Source: Podocnemis expansa (taxonomy: Eukaryota; Chordata; Testudines; Podocnemididae). Taken from it: a stretch of DNA of 64,000 nucleotides. The notes under the pieces are model-generated. The model was not told where the DNA came from, ran no database searches, and was given only the letters and a program-made list of their open reading frames with translations. Positions 11,758-21,498 of this stretch are shown here, one piece after another (positions within the stretch are counted from its first letter, which is position 1; each line of letters starts with the position of its first letter). The stretch covers positions 23,952,932 through 24,016,931 of the forward strand of contig ML681996.1 in the NCBI GenBank assembly GCA_007922195.1. Reading direction: 5' to 3'. Position numbers and translations under genes: made by a program.

Positions 11758-12115
11758 TGTGTCTAGACTTGAAAAAAGGAGACTAAGAAAGATCCTGATA
11801 ATGGCCTTCAGGCATGTTAAAAGCTATTATACAGGGGATGATGCTTGATTGTTCTCTATGTTCACTGAAGTAATCATCTTTGTCTGTGGCAAGTGAGATT
11901 CAGGTTAGATATTAATAAAAGTGTTACTATAGTTAAGCTCTGGAATAGACGTCCAAGGGAGGTTGTGGAATCCTCATAATTTGAGGTTTTTAGGAACAGG
12001 TTACACAAACATCTATCAGGGATGTTCTATGTACACCCGGTCCTGAGACAGCACAGGAGCCTGGACAAGAGGACCTCTGGAGGTCCCTTCCAGCCCAACA
12101 TGTCTATGAATATGT
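11755..12115 (+). mobile_element. CR1 LINE 3' end fragment
   Basis: Starts with a frame reading RLEKRRLRKILIMAFRHVK and YYTGDDA (about 11764-11845), the RT C-terminal region. It then passes through a degraded segment with GGAGGTTGTGGAATCCTC (11958-11975) and ends with the CR1 3' UTR signature GGAGGTCCCTTCCAGCCCAA. It faces the preceding minus-strand copy head to head. Confidence 0.85.
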
Positions 12116-12119
12116 TTTC

Positions 12120-14104
12120 AACTGAGTATTATAGAAAGAACCTTAGGCAAATGAAGGCAGAAATTTTGAGATCAGACTGTTCAGGTCTGAGGGGTGTCAT
12201 GGCAGGGAATCAAAGAAAAAAATAATGAATGCAATGAGTTGGAAGGAAGAGACCAAGAAATCCATTAGTGGGGGGAGCACAGCAGGTAGGAAAGCATCTG
12301 AATGCAATAGGGATGAGGCAGAAGTAAATGCAAGTGGCTTCTTTTTTGCAAGAATTTATGGGTTGAGGCCTTAGGATAGTGACTCCATTTAATTTTATTA
12401 TGCCGAGGAGAGTTAGAATACTGTTCTATTTCATCCAAATTATGTGACGAGCAGTCTTGCAATCAAATGCTACACAACTGGTTTGTCTAGCAACTTACAT
12501 ATAAACAATTGCAAACAAAAACTTGACAGAGCTAAATACAATTAGTTTAACAAATAAATGCAGCAAGAGCAGTCCACAGCTATGCCTGATTTCCCTAACA
12601 GATAACTGTTAAAATCCCTTTTTCAGCTTATTAACAAACCAAATAAATTGTTGTGGCAACTCACCTCTCTCCTTTTCTGATCTTGAAAAGGAAATCAACC
12701 ACTTATTCCTAAACTGATGTGTTGTAGCTAGTTTCTAACCCATGACAAAACTTCCACAGAAATTGTGTCTTTATTCATCACATTTTGATATTTAATTTGT
12801 TCACATGGATAGCTGATGATATCCACTACTATATTTCATTGTCTCTTTTAACTTCATTAACATTCTGCATTCATGATAATTTACCCAATATGGAAACCAG
12901 CTATACAACTCTGCTTGTATATTTGTATTCTTAACTTCTGGGATTTTTATCAATAGAAATTCTTTTGTGTTGTCTTCTTCACTGGGAAATTTTATCTTAG
13001 AGCTTATAGGATCTTTTATGCACATTCTACTCTCCCACTTCTTTGACCAAATCTGTCCTTCCTGTGTCATTTATACCCAAGTAAAAACATCCCATGGAGG
13101 TTTTCCCCCCATCATTCTATCATATTTCAGAAATTCTTCTTCTATTGCTAAGTATTCCAGACCCCCTATTTTTGTACTCAAACTTCGCACAACTGATATT
13201 AGTTTAATTATGGCCACATGCATATGTTTAACACCTTTGCCTTATATCCTAGTGCTTTTACAGAATGCAAATATGATCTCACTGTGACTCTCCTTCTCAT
13301 AAGCTGCCATTTCTGTCCCACTGCTTTCAACTTTTTTATTAACTCAGAGCTATAACACACCTCCTTGTTTTGCCTGAATGTTTTTCTGTACGCCTAATCT
13401 TTCCCCTACTCCTAATTTAAATACGCCTTCAAAATCAAGCTGGTTTTCTGTGCCAACAGTCTTCTTTCACTTTGGTTAAGCTGTAGCTCACTCCTTCAAT
13501 GCCAGCTCCCCAACACCCCAAAAAATTCTCTGTCTCTATCACAGACCCCTCCTCATCCATGGATTGATACGTTGAAGTTTCCCAATGTCTTACTAATTCT
13601 GCTGATGAAACCTGAATTCATTCAAGGGAAGCCATGATTTATATATTTTCCCTAATAACCCAAGTTTAGCTTCAGGATGTTTTTCTTACAGCTCTCTTCA
13701 TTATTGGCACTATGAGCCCAATCTCCTCTTCAGCAATCGTTGGAAATTTGTCTAGACGCCTCATGAAGTCTGCCACTCAAATGTTTCTTAGGGCCCCCAT
13801 ATACCCAGCTACTGGTATGTCTAGGTCTACTATTATTGCGGCCTGTTTGCATCTCACAAGTGTCTCGTACCCCTGTCCCTTATTCTGGAGGGATTATATC
13901 TGTTCATTAGTGATATAGTTCTACTGGAAGGTAGCTCACATATAAACAGCTTAGTCCCTTCTAATTATATATTTCAATTATTGGAGAACAAGGACAACTG
14001 GTTTGAGCTGGACTTGCAGTCTGGCTCTTTCTATTCCTCTTTTACCTGCTCTGGCCTTAAAGGATATGCTTACGTTCTGAGGGCCAGAACCCGCTAGCAC
14101 TATA
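12120..14104. other. Unassigned AT-rich DNA with weak minus-strand protein-like traces
   Basis: No repeat family is recognised. On the minus strand between about 13920 and 12790 several short open runs follow one another in different frames. One (about 13870-13690, with one stop) contains VDLDIPVAGYMGALRN and DKFPTIAEEEIGLIVP; others contain ELIKKLKAVGQKWQLM and EEDNTKEFLLIKIPEV. They look more protein-like than the usual chance frame, but I cannot name a family. Could be a decayed retroelement or viral gene, or coincidence. Confidence 0.3.
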
Positions 14105-14400
14105 GGAACAGAGGAATTGCCATACAGGATCAGAGCAGCAATCCATCTAGTCTAATTCCCTGTCTGACAGTGCCCAATGACAGCTGCTGGGGAGGAAAGT
14201 GAAAGAAACCACAAGGAAGGCAATTATGGGATAAACTGCTACGGGGAAAATTTCTTCCTAACCTTTATTAGTAGATATAAAGTTTGGCCACAAGACAAAA
14301 AACTGCATTCTCAGGACCTCAGATACCATGATGGCTCCCATAATAGAATCCAAGGAAATATATTCTGCAGTCTGTGCAACAAGTTGGGTGGTCTTCTACC
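14105..14400 (-). mobile_element. CR1-like 3' UTR remnant
   Basis: GAATTGCCATACAGGATCAG and CAATCCATCTAGTCTAATTC followed by GAAAATTTCTTCCTAACC resemble the minus-strand 3' UTR of an older CR1 subfamily (consensus-like 'CCATACTGGATCAGACCA...ATCTAGTC'). No coding sequence is visible. Boundaries approximate. Confidence 0.55.
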
Positions 14401-14404
14401 TTTT

Positions 14405-15104
14405 TTGGTTATAGCTCTTTGACCAAGTACTAGGCTGACCATGTTTTAGCTTCAAGTTACCATCTATTTGTTACTTAGTCCTGTAACACATAATTATGGT
14501 GCCTGCTCTGCTCAGTGTGAGACTCCGATGTAGTCTGCATGTCATGCCTTATACTCTGTCTTTTTCAGCTCAAAATGTGGGTCTCCAAAGTGTACAGACT
14601 CCCATCTGCTTACACATACAGAGAAGATCTCTGGAGTTCAAGGTGCCATTTTTTTATAAGGAGATCTCACCCAAAACCTTGGATTAAGCATAAGGACTGA
14701 AGGACCATGCCCCTTGTTTTCAGAGGTTTATAAGAGTTGTGCAATGAGTACTGCAGAGCCTCTTATTTGGCTTACCTGTGATCACACTTGCACTGAAAGT
14801 GCGGTTGCGCTTGTGACTGGCATGATCCACAAGTTTAGTTGCACGGTCTCTCGGCTACTAGTCACACATTCCTTAAATGAGACATAGTTTCTCAAAGCAG
14901 GACACAATTTAACAGTTGCTGTTCTTTCTTTTTTATATTAGCATGTTGCTTACTGCACACTAACATGCCAAACTTGATTCCCATAAAAGCCAAGAGAATG
15001 AATGATAAGGCAATTACAAATGGTTTCCAGAACATTGCAAGAAGTAGAACTGGGGGGAAAAAAAGCGTTTCAATTTGCTAACAAAAACACACGTACAAAC
15101 AATA
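14405..15104. other. Unassigned DNA
   Basis: No gene or repeat recognised. Confidence 0.5.
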
Positions 15105-15105
15105 T

Positions 15106-15278
15106 GACAGTCCTGTGTCACCTTAAAGATTAACGGATTTCTTCAGGCATAACCTTTCATGGGCTCCAACCAACTTCTGAAGCATCTCAGATCATCAAAT
15201 GCATCATAGAGTTTGAGGTTCCACAGGACTCTCTTTGCATTTCCTGTACACAGACTAACACAGCTACTCTTCTGGAAC
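15106..15278. repeat. Palindromic interspersed repeat, old copy
   Basis: Carries the family landmarks in order: CAGTCCTGTGTCACCTTAAA, GATTAACGGATTT, CATAACCTTTCATGGGCTCC, then CCACAGGACTCTCTTTGC and CAGACTAACACAGCTACTC. Left and right landmarks are mutually inverted, as in the better preserved copies elsewhere in this window. More diverged than the others. Confidence 0.65.
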
Positions 15279-15279
15279 T

Positions 15280-16064
15280 TGCCACATGTACAAACACATT
15301 TTAAACCCAACACTAATATTGGACAAATTTTGCAAATCTACATGACTCACTCCAAACTGCTTTAAGATATGTGTAGAGCTGGAGAAAAAGTACAAGAGTA
15401 GTTTTCAAAGAACAATGGCTGGTTCTGGAAATTGACATTGTGGTAAAAAGATGTCAAATTCATTGTTGGTTATTTACTGGATTATGCAGAATTTGTGGTC
15501 TCAAGCCAGTGTCCAATGAACAACTGTCTGCATCATATTTGCTATCATTAGAAGTGACGAATATGACATCTTGCCAAAAGTCTCAGTTGAGAGGCCAAAG
15601 ACTGAATGGGCATGTAGTGTGAGCCCATTCTCATGCTCTTGGCTGCAGTCACTTCTGATCATAACAGAGATGCACTGGCAGGGTAGTGGGGAAACACTGC
15701 ACTGCCCAGTTGGTATCTGTCTTGCGTCTGCCTCCACATGCCTGTTTAAAACACCTATCAACTGCTACATTCACTTCAGGAACCATTTAAGAAAGGACTG
15801 AGTCACTGGATTTTTGACTACTGCTGAGGGTTGCACCGAGTAGCTCATTGGCATCTGCAACAGCAATCCAGTCCTAGTCTAAAAGACCTACTGTGAGCAC
15901 CTCCTCCTAGTTACTACTAGGGAACATATGTCCTTCCCTCCCTCTATCCCTGGCTCCACACTTCACCCCTTTTAATCATCTATTATGCCTTCATGCCAAA
16001 CCAGTGCCCTTTTCCATGTCCCTTGACTCTAGCTTTTGTTCTGGATAATGAAATAAAGCTTCAA
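15280..16064. other. Unassigned DNA
   Basis: Frames at 15440-15801 on both strands overlap one another and show no domain. Nothing else recognised. Confidence 0.5.
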
Positions 16065-16065
16065 G

Positions 16066-16345
16066 TAAAGTTTCATAGATTCTGAGGCCAGAAGGGATCA
16101 TCTAGCTGACCACCTAAGAAGGACAGGCCAAAGGATTTCCCCAAAATAAATTCTATGACACACATCTTTTAGAAGAATATCCAGTCTTGATTTAAAAATC
16201 GGAGATTCCAACATGATCCTTGCTAAATTGTTCCAAAAGTTGATTACTCTCACCATAAAAATACTATTAATTTCCCATCTGAACTTGACTAGCTTCAACT
16301 TCCAGTCATTGGATCATTTTATACCTTTCTCTGCTTAAACAGAAG
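16066..16345 (-). mobile_element. CR1-family LINE 3' end
   Basis: Starts TTTCATAGATTCTGAGGCCA and GAAGGGATCATCTAGCTGA, the minus-strand CR1 tail. It continues through a frame (16098-16298) reading MVRVINFWNNLARIM, equivalent to the RT C-terminal 'RVINxWNxL' segment. Older and more diverged than the copies at 18.6 and 38.9 kb. 5' truncated at about 16345. Confidence 0.8.
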
Positions 16346-17897
16346 AGGTCATTATTAAATATTTGTTCTCCATGCATATAGGCAACATCTTGGGAGGGCA
16401 TGCAGAGGGGTGGGAGAGGGGCTCTGTCCTTCATCCACTTTGCTTGCTCTCCAGCACATTTGGCCCTTGTTCCTGGCAGCCATGGGGGTCAGGAGTAGAG
16501 GAGAAGGGATAGAGCTACTTCTCATGAGAATGGCTGTTCCAGGTCGTTGCTCTGTGTGGCATGGTAGCCATGGCGAGAACGTAGCTGGGGATATTGCAGC
16601 AGCCCATCTTCTGCTCTCCATCTGGGCCCAGTTACAGCAGACAGGGGGTGGAAGAAGCCAGAGTCCTCCCTACCCCCCCCCCAGCTTCTTCCTCTCTGGG
16701 ATACATTTATAGCTTGCTCAGTCCCCATTCCTCACACCCACTCTAATAAAAAATTGCTCAGTAGTCCAAAGACCAGGATGAAAAAGGACATTCAAGAAAT
16801 TTAGAGTTAAATTTTCAAAAACAAAAGACACCTAACTAGTCACCTTTATAAGCATCTGTAAAACTTACATATATCCATTTTGCATAGACATCTGCATGTG
16901 CACAAACAGGAAAATTACCTAATCTGAAAAAACTAATGTCTATATTTTGCACTGTCACATGTTCATGTATACAGAGGTTAGGGCCCCAGTCCTGCAATGA
17001 GTGCTACAAACAGACCTTTGGGGTCTACATGCCTCAAATTTGTGATAATACAGTCCTTAAATGCTTCTTCAGAATTACACAGTTTCCATGAACTTTGCTC
17101 AAAAATGTGTAAAAAGATCTCCAAGTAACAAACATGCTTTTGCAATTTACTGAAACTTCGCCTTAATGTTCCAGAGAAGCAACCTCCCCATTACTCACCA
17201 GAGAGGCATGCAAGCCAAGGAAGAAAAGAAAGAGAATCAGCTAATAAAAACAGGCAATCCCATCCTTTAGTATCTACAGTTAAACAAAACAAACAAAAAA
17301 TAGAAATAATATCCAAATTTTTTCCAAATGGGCCAATGCCTGGATCAGGATTGATCCAGGCAAGTTTAATTTATGCCTTCGTCTTAGACAGTTACTGTGC
17401 TAAAATAACAATGCATCTGATCTCAATTGAACTGTTTTGCCTTTGAGGCACTTATACATCTTTCAAAAGAAATGCAAGTCTCTCAGGTATCTCTTTTTAC
17501 TCTTCTGGTAATAGCTAATGAAAAAATATTCTCCATTAAGCTTTTTTTTTTTTCCAGATTCTAATTTAACATACCTGTGAACTTAGTCCAATGCAGAAAG
17601 TTTGGATCCAAATCAAATCAAATCCAACCTTCTCCAAAGTTCAAGGGCTTGGGGATCTGAGATTTCCATTTGAGCCATTCTGGATAATGGGGGCTATGAA
17701 TCCTGGTTTCTAACTTTCCACATTCAAAAATTTTTGGACCTGGAGTTCTGGTTTATGCTCATTACCCAGGGTGATGATGTCTGTTCTGTATTATGCAGGA
17801 GATCAGAACAGATTATCAGACTGGTCTCTTCTAGCCTTAAAAACTAGGAATCTAATATAAAAATGGATCTTTCAGTAGAAAAAGTATCATTCAATAC
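16346..17897. other. Unassigned DNA; GC-richer block at 16380-16740
   Basis: The block at 16380-16740 has overlapping open frames on both strands because of its GC content; none has a domain. The rest is AT-rich. No repeat family named. Confidence 0.45.
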
Positions 17898-17909
17898 ATA
17901 AATCAAATG

Positions 17910-18103
17910 AACAAGGAGTCTAGTGGCACTTAAAAGACTAACAAATTTATTTATCACAAATCTCACTTTGCCAGGCATCTGACAAGGTGGGATTTTCCTC
18001 CTACGAAACCTCATGAGATAAATCAATTGATCTGCTAGTCTTAAGTGCCACTAAACTCCTTGTTTGTTTTGCTGAATGAAACCAACATGGCTACCCCTTT
18101 GGA
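17910..18103. repeat. Palindromic interspersed repeat, complete insertion with target duplication
   Basis: Left arm ACAAGGAGTCTAGTGGCACT and right arm AGTGCCACTAAACTCCTTGT are inverted copies. The right arm extends through GGCTACCCCTTTGGAA. The unit is flanked by the 12-bp direct repeat ATAAATCAAATG (17898-17909 and 18104-18115). This is the clearest insertion of the family in the window. The 12-bp duplication suggests LINE-assisted insertion more than a hAT or Harbinger transposase. There is no coding capacity. Confidence 0.8.
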
Positions 18104-18115
18104 ATAAATCAAATG

Positions 18116-18634
18116 GTAACGTCTCTAAGTTCACATTTCATAGGACCCCAGCCACAAGCAATCATTCAGATTTCATACCATGCTTTTGCTCTGCAACTTA
18201 AGCAGTCTAGTCTAACGTATGGGCTAGCATAAATTATACACTTGTAATTAGAGAGGCTATTTCTAGAAAGTTTCAAATAGGTAGGTGAGTGGGACCAGGG
18301 AAAAAAAATCTTTTTATGTGTATTTATTCTGAATTCCTTCACATCAGAAATACTGGCATCTGGATTTTTTGGCATCCTATTTGCTTACTACATACAAAAA
18401 TCACCATGGCATGTGCAGCCATAACACAGTTAACTTCCCAAGTCAGATATGCACAGGGAAGTAGTTTCCATCTGTTAGGGACAGAGAAAGTTCTGCAAGG
18501 TTTATTGGTGCCAAGACAGTTCAATCAAATGATCCTGGGCTATACATAATTAGCACCACTATAAGCTGTTAACATTCTAGTGCAAGTCAGCTGCAGGTAA
18601 AGATATTTAAAGTGAAAACATCAAAGACATCAGT
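18116..18634. other. Unassigned DNA
   Basis: Overlapping open frames on both strands without domains; no repeat recognised. Confidence 0.45.
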
Positions 18635-18639
18635 TCCAA

Positions 18640-19887
18640 CATAGAATCATAGAATCATAGGGTTGGAAGGGACCCCACAAGGTCATCTAGTCCAACCCCC
18701 TGCCAAAAGAAGCAGGACCACTCCCATTAGATCATCCCAGTCAGTGTTTTGTCCAGCTGGGACTTGAACACCTCCAGAGATGGAGATTCCACCACCTCCC
18801 TAGGCAACTTATTCCACTGCTTCACCACTCGCCTAGTAAGGAAGTTTTTCCTAATATCCAGCCTGGACCGCCCCAGCTGTAACTTGAAACCATTGCTTCT
18901 CGTTCTGCCCTCTGTTACTACCGAGAACAGTCGAGCTCCCTCCTCCTTGGAGCAACCCTTCAAGTAGTTGAAGGTTGCTATCAAATCCCCCCTCAGTCTT
19001 CTCTTCTGCAGGCTAAATAAGCCTAGTTCCTTCAGTCTTTCTTCATAGGGCTTGTGCTCCAGCCCTTTGATCATTTTGGTTGCCCTCCTCTGGACTCTCT
19101 CTAATTTGTCCATGTCCTTTTTGTAGTGGGGAGCCCAAAACTGGACACAGTATTCCAGATGTGGCCTCACTAGTGCAGAATAGAGGGGAATGATCACATC
19201 CCTCGATCTGCTGGTAACACTTCTTCTGATGCAGCCCAGTATGCCATTGGCCTTTTTGGCAGCAAGAGCACACTGCTGACTCATATCCAGCTTCCCATCC
19301 ACCATGACTCCCAGGTCCTTTTCTCCAGTGCTGCTATTTAGCTGATCACTCCCCAGCCTGTAGCAGTACATGGGGTTTTTTCGTCCCAAGTGCAGGATTT
19401 TACACTTATCCTTGTTGAACCTCATGAGATTCCTCTTGGCCCACTGCTCCAATTTGTCTAGGTCTCCCTGAATCCTGTCCCTGCCCTCTAGGGTGTCTAC
19501 CGTTCCCCCCAGTTTGGTATCATCTGCAAACTTACTAAGTGTGCAATCTATCCCATCATCCAGATCATTAATGAAAACATTGAACAGAACTGGCCCCAGG
19601 ACCGACCCCTGGGGCACACCACTTGTTACTGCCTGCCAACTTGACATGGAGCCATTGATTCCTACACGCTGAAACCGTTGTTCTAGCCAGTTTTCTATCC
19701 ACCTTACAGTCCACGCATCTAACCCATACTTCCTTAATTTGCCAATGAGAATGCTGTGGGAAACCGTATCAAAAGCCTTGCTAAAGTCAAGGTATATGAC
19801 ATCAACGGCTCTTCCCGCATCCACAAATCCAGTCATCTCATCATAGAAGGCGATGAGGTTGGTCAGGCATGATTTACCCTTGGTAAA
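18640..19887 (-). mobile_element. CR1 LINE, 5'-truncated, best-preserved copy
   Basis: The minus-strand copy ends at 18640 with the CR1 octamer-like tail (ATTCTATG twice on the minus strand, seen as CATAGAATCATAGAATCATA). A short 3' UTR and a long open RT segment lie upstream. The 5' truncation falls at the GFTKGKS region near 19887. TCCAA occurs on both sides (18635-18639 and 19888-19892) and may be a short target duplication. High similarity to the other CR1 copies and the long open frame suggest a relatively young insertion. Confidence 0.95.
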
Positions 19888-19890
19888 TCC
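18727..19890 (-). pseudogene. CR1 ORF2 C-terminal half: reverse transcriptase, open but truncated
   Basis: About 388 codons are open from [11 protein letters not shown] to the stop at 18727. RT motifs in order: [17 protein letters not shown] (palm A, first catalytic Asp), [19 protein letters not shown], the catalytic FADDTKL (residues 164-167 of the open frame, about 19519-19530), then [20 protein letters not shown] and the thumb/C-terminal region with [18 protein letters not shown]. The endonuclease and the N-terminal RT are missing, so it cannot encode a working ORF2. The frame extends upstream to 20019, but those first 43 codons come from a neighbouring palindromic repeat and are not CR1. 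The RT acts on RNA nicked into the target DNA (target-primed reverse transcription). Confidence 0.93.
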
Positions 19891-19937
19891 AAGGGTATTT
19901 TTAAAATATATTCCTCCCATTCTGTAAGTTCCCCCAT

Positions 19938-20072
19938 CTTCAAAGCATCTGATGAAGTGGGATTCTCTCCCATGAAAGCTCATGTGATAAATACATTTGT
20001 TGGTCTTTAAAAGTGCCACAGAACTTCTTGTTTGTTTTGCTGAACTAGACTACCACAAGTACCCCTTTGGAA
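19938..20072. repeat. Palindromic interspersed repeat, right half only
   Basis: Runs CTTCAAAGCATCTGATGAAG, TGGGATTCTCTCCCATGAAA, GCTCATGTGATAAATACATT, then GTGCCACAGAACTTCTTG and ACCCCTTTGGAAC. Equivalent to the right arm of the complete copies. Its minus-strand reading supplies the false N-terminus of the CR1 frame next door. Confidence 0.75.
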
Positions 20073-20318
20073 CTTGTCATTTTCACAGTTACGTTTGTGC
20101 TTAAGCATAGTCATGTCTCTTGCACCAGACATGTCCAAAGACTTGCTTCTTAATGTCAAGGTACTCACAAAGAGCTGAGAATCACTGTGGCTCCCCTCAG
20201 GTGTGGATATTTTAGGAATGGTGCAACCCTGATTTGTGAGCCTGAGGCAGTGCTATTCTTGTTTCCTGTACCCCACCCCCACCCCCAGCCAGAGGAAGTT
20301 AAAGGAATACCCTAGCCA
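20073..20318. other. Unassigned spacer
   Basis: No recognisable feature; a C-rich strip lies at 20270-20287. Confidence 0.4.
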
Positions 20319-20323
20319 CAGTC

Positions 20324-21110
20324 TTGGTGCCGCTCCATAATAGCATGCACGACCTTGCCAGGGCACGCTGGCAGACCCCTACCTCTATCCTACTGGTCTC
20401 TGAAGTCACCAGTCACAAACACCACATTCCCCCAGAGAGGTTCCCGTTCCTGGTGGACCACCTGGCACCGAGCTCTCAAGTGGTAAAAGCTGCCCACAGA
20501 CGGGGGAGGCATGGTCAACCAGCCCTCTCCCCAAAGTCCAGAGACACTAGGAGGCTAGATGTCCTGGGGAGAAGAGCTTATTCAACCTTCACCTTCCAGC
20601 TCCTCCATGCCAACCACCAGGCATTGGTTGACCAATATGCTCTCAACTTACGGGAGTCCATCCGATGCTTCTGAGACCTTCTCCCTCAGGAACACCTGGA
20701 GGATTGTGACTTGGTTCCAGAGGAGGGCATGCTGGCATCCCGTGATGCCCTCATGGCCACCTGGGATGCCTCTGACAGGGGTAGCTGTGGGGTCACCTCT
20801 GCTGTTGTCACGCAGAGAGCTGCATGGCTCAAAGAGTTGGCCTACCCCAGGACATGCAGCAGGCTGTACAAGACCTCCCCTTTGAAGGGCATTCACTCTT
20901 TGCAAGAACCACCGACCCTATGCTGCATGACATGAGGGACCCTAGAGCCAACCTTAGCTCACTGAGCATGCACACGCCTCAAGTGGCCAGATGACACCAG
21001 CGCACAGCAGCCCCTCCAGCAGTCACAACAGCAGGTCCATCAGCGATCCTCCCCACATGGCAGCAATGGACGTCAGGGTGAATGGGGATCCAGAACCCCT
21101 TTGGCTTCTG
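20324..21110 (+). pseudogene. DIRS-like gag remnant
   Basis: The first piece (to about 20670) reads MHDLARARWQTPTSILLVS and later RRLDVLGRRAYSTFTFQLL, followed by ANHQALVDQY. This matches the layout I know from reptile DIRS gag proteins (DLARxxWQTP ... RRLDxxGRKxYS ... IANYQALxxxY). A frame change near 20670 is followed by SAVVTQRAAWLKEL-like sequence, then a piece reading LHDMRDPRANLSSLS, and a Q-rich end with QQPLQQSQQQVHQR near 21005-21046. At least two frameshifts and a stop break it. Gag would have formed the particle that packages the element RNA. Confidence 0.65.
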
Positions 21111-21434
21111 GGACACCCTGCTAGGGAGTGGAGAACCCTTCCGTGCCCTGAACAAATTCTCCCCAAGCTGGGTGATGCCCTCCTCAACTCGCACCTCACT
21201 GGACAATTAGCCATCTCTTGCCCCTGTGGGCCCCCATCGCATGAGACCCTTATGCCCACAGGACCAGTACCCAAGGACCGGCAACCTTAAACCACCCCCT
21301 CACCAGACAGTCTCAGGATCCCTACCCTCTCCTATAAGGCAGTGCCAATCTGCTAACCTTCATCAGACGTAACACCCTAAAGGCAATAATGTCAAAGGGA
21401 CAATAATGGAATAGAAACAGTGACTTATTATATG

Positions 21435-21437
<3 letters not shown>

Positions 21438-21495
<58 letters not shown>
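21438..21495. repeat. (CA)29 microsatellite
   Basis: 58 uninterrupted bp of AC/CA dinucleotide, inside the DIRS-like element. Pure and long, hence probably length-polymorphic. Confidence 0.98.

Positions 21496-21498
<3 letters not shown>

Noticed and set aside
11755..11768. GGCTGTGTCTAGAC as a sixth Harbinger-like MITE end
   Set aside because: It is the start of the plus-strand CR1 segment (frame RLEKRRLRK), and no matching right end follows.
21438..21495. CRISPR-like or satellite array
   Set aside because: Pure CA dinucleotide without spacers; a microsatellite. No CRISPR is expected in vertebrate nuclear DNA.
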